This document shows, piece by piece, positions 26,138 through 34,698 of a stretch of 49,887 bases of DNA. The stretch's first letter is position 1, and every line of letters begins with the position of its first letter. The stretch covers positions 1-49,887 of the forward strand of contig JAAFJL010000015.1 in assembly GCA_013298865.1 (NCBI GenBank), written 5' to 3'. The notes under the pieces are model-generated. The model ran no database searches. It was not told where the DNA came from and saw nothing but the letters and a program-made list of their open reading frames with translations. Position numbers and translations under genes: made by a program. The stretch is from Cytophagales bacterium. GTDB lineage: Bacteria; Bacteroidota; Bacteroidia; Cytophagales; Spirosomataceae.

Positions 26138-26683
26138 CTGGAACAGACTCTTTACATAGACCATAATTTACCACTTGTTGAGGCTTGCCGTCGGGGCGAA
26201 CGGAAAGCACAATATGAGGTTTATAAATTATACTCGAAAGCTATGTTCAACGTAGCCATGCGGATTTTGAATCATGCCGCAGAAGCTGAGGACGTACTTC
26301 AGGATGCCTTTTTGGATGCGTTCCAAAAAATCAATGACTTCCGCCAAAACAGTACCTTCGGGGCTTGGCTGAAACAAATTGTCGTGAATCGTGCAATTAA
26401 TCAGCTTCGCCACCGCAAGGTTGATTTCATTGATATTGATGATGTTGGAGATTTTGAAGACCGAGAACCTTTTGACGAAGAGGCTCTTGAATACCAACTT
26501 AACCGTGTTCAGAAATGTATTTTACTGCTACCAGATGGCTACCGAACTGTGCTAAGTCTCTATCTGTTAGAAGGTTACGACCATGAGGAAATCGCTGAGA
26601 TTCTGGGTGTAGCAGAGTCAACTACTCGTACGCAGTACATCCGTGCAAAGAAAAAGTTATTAGAAATTTTAGCCAAAAGCTAA
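26138..26683 (+). CDS. ECF-type RNA polymerase sigma factor
   Basis: The visible protein is a sigma-70 family member of group ECF. Region 2 includes AMFNVAMRILNHAAEAEDVLQD in part and NRAINQLRHRK; region 4 has LPDGYRTVLSLYLLEGYDHEEIAEILG. The first ATG in frame is at 26243 and gives only 146 residues, cutting into region 2. The frame upstream codes for the expected family sequence (LPLVEACRRGERKAQYEVYKLYSKAM), but between the stop at 26093 and 26243 there is no ATG, GTG or TTG. CTG at 26138, just before EQTLYIDHN, is the best candidate start and would give 181 residues, a normal length. It heads a sigma/anti-sigma/adhesin-like operon. Confidence 0.85.
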   Translation: MEQTLYIDHNLPLVEACRRGERKAQYEVYKLYSKAMFNVAMRILNHAAEAEDVLQDAFLDAFQKINDFRQNSTFGAWLKQIVVNRAINQLRHRKVDFIDIDDVGDFEDREPFDEEALEYQLNRVQKCILLLPDGYRTVLSLYLLEGYDHEEIAEILGVAESTTRTQYIRAKKKLLEILAKS

Positions 26684-26691
26684 GGAATACA

Positions 26692-27279
26692 ATGAAAAAG
26701 ACAAAAATTGAACGCTTTATCAGAGACAATCGTGAGGACTTCGATACTTTCGAGCCGTCGGTGAATTTGTGGGCAAAAATTGAAGAACATCTACCACAAA
26801 ATCAGGAAGAAGTTTCTTCCCCGAATCAAGCATTTATAGGAAATTTAGTAAAAAAACAGCCCCATTTTTTTGCACGACATTGGAAAATAGCCGCAAGCGT
26901 TGCTTTGATAATTGCCTGTTTTTCAGTGGTTTATGTTTCAAAAAATCAACAAAATGCAGAAACTTTCGTTGCCAATGTTAGCCCCGAATACGGCAAGCAG
27001 GTTTCACAGTATGTTAGTTTAGTTGAAAGCAAAAGAGAGGAACTGGATAATTTAGCTCAGCAAAATCCTGAATTATACCAAGAGTTTTCGGAAGATTTGG
27101 AGAAACTGAATCAAGATTACCAAAACCTCAAAACAGAATTGCCCCAAACACCCAACCAAGAAGATTTAGTAAAAGCCATGATTCAGAACCTTCAAGTACA
27201 GGTGGATATTTTGAATCAACAATTAGAAGTCATTCAAAAAATCAAGAATTATCAGAAAAACCCAAGTCAGTCAATTTGA
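26692..27279 (+). CDS. Predicted anti-sigma factor with one membrane helix
   Basis: The 195-residue protein has a soluble N-terminal part (1-60) containing FEPSVNLWAKIEEHLP, a pattern seen in Bacteroidota anti-sigma proteins. One membrane helix follows (about 63-82, WKIAASVALIIACFSVVYV), then an outside part rich in heptad-like Leu/Gln (about 100-195), probably a coiled coil. It starts eight bases after the sigma gene. It likely holds the sigma factor at the membrane until cut or released. Rhomboid and RseP proteases encoded elsewhere in the window are possible processing enzymes, but that is conjecture. Confidence 0.78.
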   Translation: MKKTKIERFIRDNREDFDTFEPSVNLWAKIEEHLPQNQEEVSSPNQAFIGNLVKKQPHFFARHWKIAASVALIIACFSVVYVSKNQQNAETFVANVSPEYGKQVSQYVSLVESKREELDNLAQQNPELYQEFSEDLEKLNQDYQNLKTELPQTPNQEDLVKAMIQNLQVQVDILNQQLEVIQKIKNYQKNPSQSI

Positions 27280-27325
27280 AAATTTGGGAATGATAAAACA
27301 AAAGAATTTCAAACACGATATTATT

Positions 27326-28606
27326 ATGAAAAATATATATAACATTCTCAAAATCAGTGGATTATTGATTTTGACATATTCGGCTTTTGCCCAAAAAGAA
27401 GAGATTACTGAGAAGCCAGAAGGTTTAAAAAATACTGAGACAGAGTCAGTTGACAGAAGGGTTAATGTTCAGATTCATAGACAGTTAGCACAGGCAGATA
27501 GAGAACTTGCGAGAGCTCAGGTTTATGTTAATCGGAGTCATTCTGGTAATAGTTTTGAGACAGAAAACAATACCGTCGAAAAGAAAAAGACTATTAATAA
27601 AACGTTTTCGGTTGATGCAAAAGATCGTTTGGTCATCAATAATCAGCATGGCGAAGTAAAAATAGAACTTTGGAATAAAAACGAAATCAAAGTTGATATT
27701 ACGGTGTCGGGTTTTGGTAGTACTGAGGATAAAGCTCAAGCCTATATTGATGCCGTCGAGATAATTGATAAGCGAGAAGGCGATAAAATTTCTTTCAAAA
27801 CCATGATTGATAATGACGGTACTAACAATAGTTGGTGGGGTGGGAATTGGTCTTGGAATGGCTGGAATAAAGACAAAGATGAGAGCTGTAATTGTCCTGA
27901 TGACAAAAACAAAAGAGGCGTAGAGGTAAATTATCAGGTTTTTATGCCGAGAAACAATGCCTTGTCGGTTTCGGATAAGTATGGTGCAATCAAAATTGCG
28001 GAATTTTCTGCTCCGCTAATAGTGTTTTCAAATTACGGAAGTTTTACTTCAGAGAAACTCACTGGTAGCGACAAAGATGTGAAAGTTCGTTACGGAAAAG
28101 CAACTATGAAAAACGTAGATGATGCCGACCTTGACATTTCTTACTCGAAAGTTTCAGTTGAAAAAGCGAATAACCTAAGAATCAACAATAACTATGGTTC
28201 GATGGATCTGGGCGAAGTCAATAATGTTGATGGAACGATTCAGTATTCGAGTGGAAAAATTGGTACAATCCGTGACAGTGGAAAGCTATTCGTTAGCTAT
28301 TCAGATGGTTTAGAACTTCATGAACTATCAAAAACCCTGAAAAGTTTAGACATTACATCAAACTTTACTGCCGTGCGACTCCCTGTAAATCAGGACGTTA
28401 ATGCTAATTTTGACATTTCTCTGACACACGCTAATTTCAAATACCCAGCAGGACGAGTTTCGTTTACCTACAATTCAGACGATGAAGATGAGCGTACATT
28501 TTCTTGGTTATCCAATAAAAATTATAAAGGAAAAATCGGAAAAGGTTCTGGTACAAAAATCGTTATCAAGTCTAATTATGGTGGAGTAAAATTTGTAGAA
28601 AAATAG
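27326..28606 (+). CDS. Secreted DUF4097-like/GIN-type beta-strand repeat protein
   Basis: The 426-residue protein starts with a signal peptide (about 1-22, ending SAFAQ); an ATG 14 codons upstream is in frame but would put extra residues before it. The mature part includes FSVDAKDRLVINNQHGEVKIELW, the beta-strand pattern of DUF4097-like putative adhesins. A Trp/Asn-rich insert (NNSWWGGNWSWNGWNKD) follows, then repeated strands ending NYGGVKFVEK. It is third in the sigma/anti-sigma operon, where such proteins are common, and may be an envelope or adhesion component. The gene's stop lies beside a long hairpin. Confidence 0.75.
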   Translation: MKNIYNILKISGLLILTYSAFAQKEEITEKPEGLKNTETESVDRRVNVQIHRQLAQADRELARAQVYVNRSHSGNSFETENNTVEKKKTINKTFSVDAKDRLVINNQHGEVKIELWNKNEIKVDITVSGFGSTEDKAQAYIDAVEIIDKREGDKISFKTMIDNDGTNNSWWGGNWSWNGWNKDKDESCNCPDDKNKRGVEVNYQVFMPRNNALSVSDKYGAIKIAEFSAPLIVFSNYGSFTSEKLTGSDKDVKVRYGKATMKNVDDADLDISYSKVSVEKANNLRINNNYGSMDLGEVNNVDGTIQYSSGKIGTIRDSGKLFVSYSDGLELHELSKTLKSLDITSNFTAVRLPVNQDVNANFDISLTHANFKYPAGRVSFTYNSDDEDERTFSWLSNKNYKGKIGKGSGTKIVIKSNYGGVKFVEK

Positions 28607-28713
28607 GGGAGGGGGAATTAATTAAAAATGGAGAATTAGGAATTAAAAATGGTCAGACAACCATAATTTTTAATTCCTAATTCTCCATTTTTAATTAATT
28701 TCTCCCCCTATTT
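28604..28713. repeat. 35-base perfect inverted repeat between convergent genes
   Basis: Arms 28616-28650 and 28666-28700 pair perfectly (35 of 35), and the match continues less exactly outwards into the stop regions of both neighbouring genes (AAATAGGGG versus CCCCCTATTT). The arms contain AATTAGGAATTA and related words. The stop codon of the CoA-transferase gene lies inside the right arm. It may end transcription from both sides. Confidence 0.85.
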
Positions 28714-29863
28714 CTCTTAAAATTGCCTCAGTATCTTCGCCCAGAATGGGAGCAGCCCAAGATGGTTTTGCCTGAGTCATGGAGAATTTTAAGGGGATAC
28801 CAATACTTTTTAGTTTACCTGCTTTGGGGTGTTCAGTTTCTATAATCATCTGACGATCAATGAGATGTGGGTCATTTTCCAAATCCTCTAATCCATGAAC
28901 AGGGCTAATTAATAAATCATTTTTAAAGCCAAATTCTACCCAATCTATTTGGGTTTTCTCAAGGAATAATTCACCAATCAAATTCTTGAAACTCAGTAGT
29001 TGTTCTGGTGTTTGAGGAACCATAAACATCTTCCAATCAGGCTTGCCAACTAAATCGCAGAATTTCCCCCAAAATTTAGGCTCTAACGTTCCGAGGGCAA
29101 TGTATTTTTTATCTTTAGTTTCGTAAACGCCATAATTGGGCATCCCACCAGAAAGCGAAAGAGTACCCCTTTCCTGTGCCTGATTTGTTGCCGAATAAAC
29201 AGCATAAGATACTGATAGTAAAGGCATTACGGAGTCTGTCATAGAAACATCAACGTGTTGCCCTACGCCTGTTTGTGTACGTGCGTGCAATGCCGAAAGC
29301 GTAGCAATTACACTCATGTACGACCCTCCTGCAATATCTGCTAACTGCACACCAGGCACAATTGGAGCAGACTGAGAATCGCCCGTCAAGCCTAATACGC
29401 CTGCATAGCTGATGTAGTTGAGGTCATGCCCTGCCAAATGAGCATAAGGTCCAGTTTGCCCGTAACCAGTTACCGAGACATAAATAATCTTAGGATTTAT
29501 GGCTTTGGCAGCTTCATAACCTATGCCCAATTTGTCCAAAAAATTTGGTCGAAATTGCTCAACGACAACATCTGCGGTTTTAACAAGTTCAAAGAAAACC
29601 TTCTGCCCTTCTTCTGATTTGTAATCCAAAAACATACTTCGTTTAGAACGATTATATGCCAAATAGTTTACGGACTCTCCACCCACAAAAGGAGGGAAAA
29701 TCCTCACATAATCAGGAGCTTTTGGGTCTTCGATTTTGATAACTTCTGCACCCATATCAGCCATAAGCATAGTACCAAGTGGACCAGGCAAAAGTCTGGT
29801 AAGGTCTAAAATTCTGATTCCTTGTAGTGGACCTTGAAGGGGTTTACGGTCGAGATTTTGCAT
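28691..29863 (-). CDS. CaiB/BaiF family CoA transferase (AMACR-like)
   Basis: The 390-residue protein begins with LQGIRILDLTRLLPGPLGTMLMADMGAEVIKIE in part, the class III CoA-transferase signature. It has NRSKRSMFLDYKSEEGQ, ADVVVEQFRPNF and YVSVTGYGQTGPYAHLAGHDLNYI. The GHD motif resembles alpha-methylacyl-CoA racemase, in which histidine and aspartate of this area are catalytic. It may racemise branched acyl-CoA or transfer CoA. Sequence alone does not separate these. Its end is embedded in the long inverted repeat. Confidence 0.9.
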   Translation of the reverse strand: MQNLDRKPLQGPLQGIRILDLTRLLPGPLGTMLMADMGAEVIKIEDPKAPDYVRIFPPFVGGESVNYLAYNRSKRSMFLDYKSEEGQKVFFELVKTADVVVEQFRPNFLDKLGIGYEAAKAINPKIIYVSVTGYGQTGPYAHLAGHDLNYISYAGVLGLTGDSQSAPIVPGVQLADIAGGSYMSVIATLSALHARTQTGVGQHVDVSMTDSVMPLLSVSYAVYSATNQAQERGTLSLSGGMPNYGVYETKDKKYIALGTLEPKFWGKFCDLVGKPDWKMFMVPQTPEQLLSFKNLIGELFLEKTQIDWVEFGFKNDLLISPVHGLEDLENDPHLIDRQMIIETEHPKAGKLKSIGIPLKFSMTQAKPSWAAPILGEDTEAILREIGGEIN

Positions 29864-29893
29864 AAAATTATAACTTGAAAATGTTCAAAAATA

Positions 29894-29932
29894 AACCCCT
29901 TAATCATTTAGAAATCAAATGACTAAGGGGTT
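29894..29932 (-). terminator. Terminator of tRNA-Arg
   Basis: AACCCCTTAATCATTT (29894-29909) pairs with AAATGACTAAGGGGTT (29917-29932), one mismatch in 16, seven-base loop. On the minus strand a U-rich stretch follows. Confidence 0.8.
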
Positions 29933-29938
29933 GGGTTG

Positions 29939-30010
29939 TAGCCTCGGCGGGAATCGAACTCGCATCTTAGGTACCGGAAACCTACATTCTATCCATTGAA
30001 CTACGAAGCC
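29939..30010 (-). tRNA. tRNA-Arg (anticodon CCG)
   Basis: The minus strand folds as a cloverleaf. The acceptor stem is GGCTTCG with CGAGGCT (G-U end pair), the D arm is GTTCAATGGATAGAAT, and the anticodon stem is TAGGT/ACCTA with loop TTCCGGT, so the anticodon is CCG and reads CGG. The T arm is GCGAG-TTCGATT-CCCGC with one A-C mismatch. CCA is not encoded. The upstream TAATTTTG and downstream hairpin suggest an independent transcript. Confidence 0.93.
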
Positions 30011-30021
30011 AGCTACTATTA

Positions 30022-30029
30022 CAAAATTA
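30022..30029 (-). promoter_or_regulatory. Predicted -7 element of tRNA-Arg
   Basis: The minus strand reads TAATTTTG, matching TAnnTTTG, 12 bases before the tRNA 5' end. It overlaps the stop codon of the pseudouridine synthase gene. Confidence 0.4.
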
Positions 30030-30749
30030 CGAAAACTTCTCTAACTGCTTTACCAAAACCTCAAAATCTTTCGGGTATGGTGCTTCTACTGTTAGCCTTT
30101 CTTCATTTAATAAACTAAACGTTAATGAATGGGCATGAAGGGCAACTCGCTGAATTAGAGGGAGTTCCTCGGTGTCTTTTTTCAAATGAAATGCCTTTTT
30201 CTTGATTTCTGAAAGAAAAATCTTTTCGCCACCATACGTTGGGTCACAGACAATTGGGGCTTTCAGACAGGTAAGGTGAATCCGAATTTGGTGCATACGC
30301 CCCGTAATTGGCATACATTCCACAAGACTATGTTTTTTGTAAACCTTTATTGTGTTGAAAATAGTCTCTGCTTCCTTGCCTTTTTGTCGATCTATGACTA
30401 CCTGTGTTCCATCACGCTTTTGGGCAATGGGCAAATAAACCTGAATCATATCAAAATCATGAGAACCATTCACTACGGCGTGATAGCGTTTGGCTACTTT
30501 CCGATGCTCAAATTGCATTGCCAGATGGCGGTATGCGGCTGGATTTTTAGCAATTGCCAATGCTCCAGAAGTTTCTTTGTCTAAACGATGACAAACCTGT
30601 GCGTCGTCGGCATATTCCTTCGCTAATTTTAGGATACTTTCTGACTTATCTGCCTGACGTTCAGAGAGTGTCGCTACGTGCGGAGGTTTATTGATGACGA
30701 TGTAATCTTCGTTTTCAAAAACAATAATATCTTTAAAATTTATCCTCAT
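30027..30749 (-). CDS. RluA-family pseudouridine synthase
   Basis: The 240-residue protein has the RluA-type catalytic motif HRLDKETSGALAIAK (aspartate near residue 58). MPITGRMHQIRIHLTCLKAPIVCD follows in part, a conserved motif of the family. There is no S4 domain at the N-terminus; it begins directly with the catalytic fold (IVINKPPHVATL). It isomerises uridine to pseudouridine in rRNA or tRNA; the target cannot be told. It ends 17 bases before the tRNA gene. Confidence 0.93.
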   Translation of the reverse strand: MRINFKDIIVFENEDYIVINKPPHVATLSERQADKSESILKLAKEYADDAQVCHRLDKETSGALAIAKNPAAYRHLAMQFEHRKVAKRYHAVVNGSHDFDMIQVYLPIAQKRDGTQVVIDRQKGKEAETIFNTIKVYKKHSLVECMPITGRMHQIRIHLTCLKAPIVCDPTYGGEKIFLSEIKKKAFHLKKDTEELPLIQRVALHAHSLTFSLLNEERLTVEAPYPKDFEVLVKQLEKFS

Positions 30750-30799
30750 ATTTTATGTTTACTCTATTTTCAACAATTCAAACATCAACAGTTCAATAT

Positions 30800-31975
30800 T
30801 TACCCAACTCTCTCGCAACGTTTGAAAGGTTTTGTTCTGTCAAAAAGAAAGCGATAGGTGATATATTCTTTGTCACGGGTTGTACCGAGTGTTGATACAA
30901 AACGGTTCATTTTTGGGTTAAAATCTCCTACCCAGTTCATGTCAATGGTTTCGTACTGGTAATGCGGAATCTCCCTGCCAGCTTGCCTGAATTTTAATGC
31001 AATGGCAGACTCAACGCCTTTCCCCTGATAATCAGGCACAACACCGAAGATTAGTCCACAAGTTCGGGTCATTGTTCCTCGCCATTTCAAGAGTAAAAAC
31101 TTGATTTTTTGCCAAATTCCAAACTTACCATCCAAGTGTTTTACTATCTGATTAAGGTCTGGAATTACAATAAAAAATGCCACAGGACGCTCTTGTGCAT
31201 AGGCAAACCAAATCAAATCTTCGTCCATGATGGGTTTCATGGTTTTCACTAAAGCAGAGGCTTGGTCTTCGGTCATGGTTTTCACGCCTGGGAATTTTGC
31301 CCATGCTTCATTGAAAATTGAACGAAAATCTTCTCCGTATTTTGCCAGTTTACTTTTTTCAATTTTTCGGAAAGTAAACTCAGGATTTCCATATATTCGT
31401 TGGGCTTTGTCTTCAACAGATTGATGAACCGTTGCCTCTCGGATAGGTGTTGTGTAAACATACTGTTGGAAATAATCCTTGAAACCATAATTCTCGAAAA
31501 AGGGAATATAATAACGTTTTGTCCAAGCCATTTTATAGGTTGGCTCAAGCTCCCATCCCTTAATCATCAGTCCCCAAAAGCTATCTCTTTCTCCAAAATT
31601 GATAGGTCCGTCCATGGCTTCCATACCTTTTTGGGCAAGCCATTCTTTGCAAATATCAAATAATTTAAACGCAACGTCTTGATTATCAATACATTCAAAA
31701 AAACCCATTCCGCCAGTTGGTTGCTCTTCTTTGTGGGAAGTTTCATAATTGATAAACGCTGCAACCCGCCCGACAGTCTGTCCAGAATCGTCTTGAAGAA
31801 TCCAACGAATGCACGCTCCGTTTTTATAGAGTTTATTCTTTTTGGGGTTAAAAACCACTTCAATGTCTTGGTCGAGTGGGCGAATCCAGTTTTTGTCATG
31901 CTCATACAGACGTACGGGTAATGCTAAAAATTCTCGGATATAGGATTTATTATCTGCTACTTCTAAGATTGTCAT
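30800..31975 (-). CDS. GNAT-like acyltransferase family protein, function unknown
   Basis: The 391-residue protein resembles a group of GNAT-like proteins found in Bacteroidota. The N-terminal part (TILEVADNKSYIREFLALPVRLYEHDKNWIRPL in part) and a second half with FGVVPDYQGKGVESAIALKF hold a pattern like the acetyl-CoA pyrophosphate-binding loop (QGKGVESA). I know of no firm substrate. The start ATG at 31973-31975 is 33 bases after a TATCTTTG promoter element on the minus strand. Confidence 0.7.
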   Translation of the reverse strand: MTILEVADNKSYIREFLALPVRLYEHDKNWIRPLDQDIEVVFNPKKNKLYKNGACIRWILQDDSGQTVGRVAAFINYETSHKEEQPTGGMGFFECIDNQDVAFKLFDICKEWLAQKGMEAMDGPINFGERDSFWGLMIKGWELEPTYKMAWTKRYYIPFFENYGFKDYFQQYVYTTPIREATVHQSVEDKAQRIYGNPEFTFRKIEKSKLAKYGEDFRSIFNEAWAKFPGVKTMTEDQASALVKTMKPIMDEDLIWFAYAQERPVAFFIVIPDLNQIVKHLDGKFGIWQKIKFLLLKWRGTMTRTCGLIFGVVPDYQGKGVESAIALKFRQAGREIPHYQYETIDMNWVGDFNPKMNRFVSTLGTTRDKEYITYRFLFDRTKPFKRCERVG

Positions 31976-32007
31976 AAGGGAAATAAATGATTGTGTGGAA
32001 TTTATGG

Positions 32008-32015
32008 CAAAGATA
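32008..32015 (-). promoter_or_regulatory. Predicted -7 element of the GNAT-like gene
   Basis: The minus strand reads TATCTTTG, an exact TAnnTTTG match, 33 bases before the ATG. It lies in the divergent gap before the outer-membrane gene. Confidence 0.45.
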
Positions 32016-32106
32016 CGGATTTGTTTCTCAAACCTTCGTTAACGTTGTATTTGAAAATGCTATCCGTTTTCTTTGTACTCAATTTTTTAAAACAAAAATA
32101 ACACTA

Positions 32107-33330
32107 ATGAAAAAACTTACACTTTTGCTTGTCCTCACCAGTTTTGTGGTTTCTGCACAAAAAAATTTCCAGAAAGGCTACCTTATCAATACTCGGAAAG
32201 ATACAATTAAGGGGTTGATTGATTATCAGGAATGGAAAAAAAGCCCCCTTAGCATTAATTTCAAGGAAAATAACCTTCCAACAGAAAAAACTATTGTCCC
32301 ACAGGATATTATTAGTTTTACCATTGAAGGTGTCGAAACGTATGTGTCAAAAACCTTTGAATATGAAAAATTGCCAAGAAATTTCACCAAATCTTCTTTT
32401 GGAACTTTGACAGATTATGCCAAAAGAACAAAAGATATGAAATCTCAGAGTGCTTTTTTGAGATTACTCTCTGACGGAAATATTAACCTCATGACCTTCA
32501 TTGATAGTGATGACGAAGAGCATTTTTTAATCGAAAAAGATAAGGAATTAACAACATTAATCTTTCATGTTGTTGGTATTAGCAACAATGCAACGGATTT
32601 GAACCAATATCGGAATCAACTCCAGAATGTTTTAGAGGCTAAATGCAAAACACTTTACACGGAAATGGTGCCATACAAAGCAACGGCACTAAAAAATCTA
32701 ATAGATAACTATAATGGCTGTGTTGATTCAAAAAAAGTTGAGAATTTTGAGCAAGATGAAGGGCGTTTTCAGTTCGGTGTCATGGCAGGGCTTAGTACAA
32801 GTACATCTCCGTACATAAGCAGACTCAATGTTGCCGAAAATGCACCGTGGTTTTACACACCCGTAGTTGGTGTTGTGCTGAACTATGTTTTTGCCAGAGA
32901 AAGAGGAAAAGTTGCTATCCAAAATGAAATTCAGAATTACAGATTTGAAACTAAGTATGCCATTATAGGTTCAACGTACAACACTTTATATACTTTCGAC
33001 AAAACGTATATTGGGGTAAATAACATGATTCGATATAGTTTCGTCGTAAATAAACCTTCTGTGTATATGCTTGCGGGGATTTCAAATCTTTTTGAAGTTA
33101 GCGATAAATCGTATAAACAATTGATTGGTTTTGGTAGTGGAGATAAAAGGGAGATTGAGGTAATTGAACCCAAATATAAGCCAGGGCTAATTTTTGGCAT
33201 GGGTTCAGCTTGGGATAAGTTTGGAATCGAAGCTCGTTTTAGTTTGATTACCGCACTTACAACTTTTGATAATTTTACAGGTTTGAAAAAAGAGATAAGT
33301 ATTGTTGGAAAGTATTATATCAAGAAGTAA
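32107..33330 (+). CDS. Outer-membrane or secreted protein of unknown function
   Basis: This 407-residue protein starts with a signal peptide (1-19, MKKLTLLLVLTSFVVSAQ). An N-terminal region with KGYLINTRKDTIKGLIDYQEW follows, and from about residue 255 a series of amphipathic strands (FQFGVMAGLSTSTSPY to LKKEISIVGKYYIKK) fits an outer-membrane beta-barrel. I recognise the type from Bacteroidota but no function. The frame continues upstream for 40 codons, but these lack a signal and overlap the divergent promoter. Confidence 0.75.
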   Translation: MKKLTLLLVLTSFVVSAQKNFQKGYLINTRKDTIKGLIDYQEWKKSPLSINFKENNLPTEKTIVPQDIISFTIEGVETYVSKTFEYEKLPRNFTKSSFGTLTDYAKRTKDMKSQSAFLRLLSDGNINLMTFIDSDDEEHFLIEKDKELTTLIFHVVGISNNATDLNQYRNQLQNVLEAKCKTLYTEMVPYKATALKNLIDNYNGCVDSKKVENFEQDEGRFQFGVMAGLSTSTSPYISRLNVAENAPWFYTPVVGVVLNYVFARERGKVAIQNEIQNYRFETKYAIIGSTYNTLYTFDKTYIGVNNMIRYSFVVNKPSVYMLAGISNLFEVSDKSYKQLIGFGSGDKREIEVIEPKYKPGLIFGMGSAWDKFGIEARFSLITALTTFDNFTGLKKEISIVGKYYIKK

Positions 33331-33342
33331 AATTTCTGTTTA

Positions 33343-33501
33343 ACCGCAAGGACGGAAGGACGCTAAAAAATTAATAGAGAACAAGTTGAACTTAGAGGAA
33401 TAGAGAAATAGGGTTAACATTTTGCCTTTTCTCTAATCCTCTAAGTTTAATTTTGGGTATGTCTAAATTATGCTATTAGTTTTGTTACACTTCCTTGCGG
33501 T
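33343..33501. repeat. Nested inverted repeat between converging genes
   Basis: Outer arms ACCGCAAGGA (33343-33352) and TCCTTGCGGT (33492-33501) enclose an inner pair in which AACTTAGAGGAATAGAGAAA (33389-33408) matches its partner at 33428-33448 with one mismatch. A repeated GGACG-type word lies in the left arm. No gene is present. Confidence 0.7.
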
Positions 33502-33514
33502 GAAACACAGTTAG

Positions 33515-34678
33515 TTATTTTTCAACTGAAAATTGATAAACTGTTGTTGTTGAATACGTTTCTTTTGGTTTTAGCACAACCGAAGGGAATGCTGTTTGGT
33601 TAGGTGAATCTGGATAATGTTCTGTTTCTAAACATAAGCCAAAACGTTTGGTATATCTCACTCCACCTTTGCCTGTTATTGAACCATCCATAAAGTTACT
33701 GGTATAAAACTGAACTGCTGGTTCGGTTGTCATTACTGTCATTTTCCTACCAGATGTTTTTTCTAAAACGGTAGCTGCCAAGCTCAATTCATTGTCTTTC
33801 TTGTTCAAAACCCAAGCGTGGTCATAGCCTCCGCCTAATTTAATTTGCTCGTCTTTTACCTCATTGATTCCCTTTTCGATTGAAATTGATTTTGTAAAAT
33901 CAAAAACGCTACCTTTTACAGAACGTAATTCTCCCGTCGGAATTAAGCCTTTGTCAACTGGTAAAAAACGATCAGCATTGATGGTAACTTCGTGGTCAAG
34001 AATATCTTTTTTCATTCCAGCAAGATTAAAATAGGAGTGGTTCGTAAGATTGATAACCGTAGTTTTATCAGTCGTTGCCGAGTAGTCTATTTTCAAGGAA
34101 TTGTCATTCTGTAACGTATAAACTACTGTAACATTTACATTACCAGGGAAACCCTCTTCTCCGTCTTTGCTCAAATAGGTTAGCTTCAAAGCGGATTCTG
34201 CCCATTCCAATGGTTCTACATTCCAGAGAACTTTGTCGTAACCAATTACTCCTCCGTGCAAACTATTTCCATTACTATTTTGTGCTAAAACATAGTTTTT
34301 TCCTTCTAAAGTAAACTTTCCTTTGGCAATTCGATTTCCAAAACGACCAACAATTGCTCCGAAATAAGGCGTAGCAGCAAGATAGCCAGCCAAAGAATCA
34401 TAGCCCATTACGACGTCTTCGTATTTGCCATCTTTGTCTGGGGCTGTCCAATGTGTAATGATACCGCCATAATTGGAAATTTTAACTTCCATTCCATTGG
34501 AATTTTTGAGCGTATATAGGTCAACCGTTTGCCCATCTGGGAGTTTTCCGAAGACGCTTTTTTCTATTTTCTGAACACTCGTATCATCTTTCGATTGAGT
34601 GTTTTCGGTGGTTTTACTCTTACAATTTTGTAAAAACATAAAGCCAAAGGCAAGGAAAATGAGATTAACTGATTTCAT
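33515..34678 (-). CDS. Aldose 1-epimerase (mutarotase) lipoprotein
   Basis: The 387-residue protein has a lipoprotein signal (FMFLQNC, cysteine near 19), then an aldose 1-epimerase fold. GRFGNRIAKGKF, NLTNHSYFNLAG, GYDHAWVL and the ending CLETEHYPDSPNQTAFP contain the catalytic His and Glu residues of the family. It interconverts alpha and beta anomers of sugars such as galactose, glucose or arabinose. It lies 20 bases after the arabinofuranosidase gene, which suggests a role in pentose use in the envelope. Confidence 0.92.
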   Translation of the reverse strand: MKSVNLIFLAFGFMFLQNCKSKTTENTQSKDDTSVQKIEKSVFGKLPDGQTVDLYTLKNSNGMEVKISNYGGIITHWTAPDKDGKYEDVVMGYDSLAGYLAATPYFGAIVGRFGNRIAKGKFTLEGKNYVLAQNSNGNSLHGGVIGYDKVLWNVEPLEWAESALKLTYLSKDGEEGFPGNVNVTVVYTLQNDNSLKIDYSATTDKTTVINLTNHSYFNLAGMKKDILDHEVTINADRFLPVDKGLIPTGELRSVKGSVFDFTKSISIEKGINEVKDEQIKLGGGYDHAWVLNKKDNELSLAATVLEKTSGRKMTVMTTEPAVQFYTSNFMDGSITGKGGVRYTKRFGLCLETEHYPDSPNQTAFPSVVLKPKETYSTTTVYQFSVEK

Positions 34679-34698
34679 GAATTGATATTTTTAATGTT

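Noticed and set aside
26210..26245. Apparent frameshift before the sigma factor ATG
   Set aside because: On careful reading the frame is continuous from 26096 into the ATG at 26243; only the start codon is missing.
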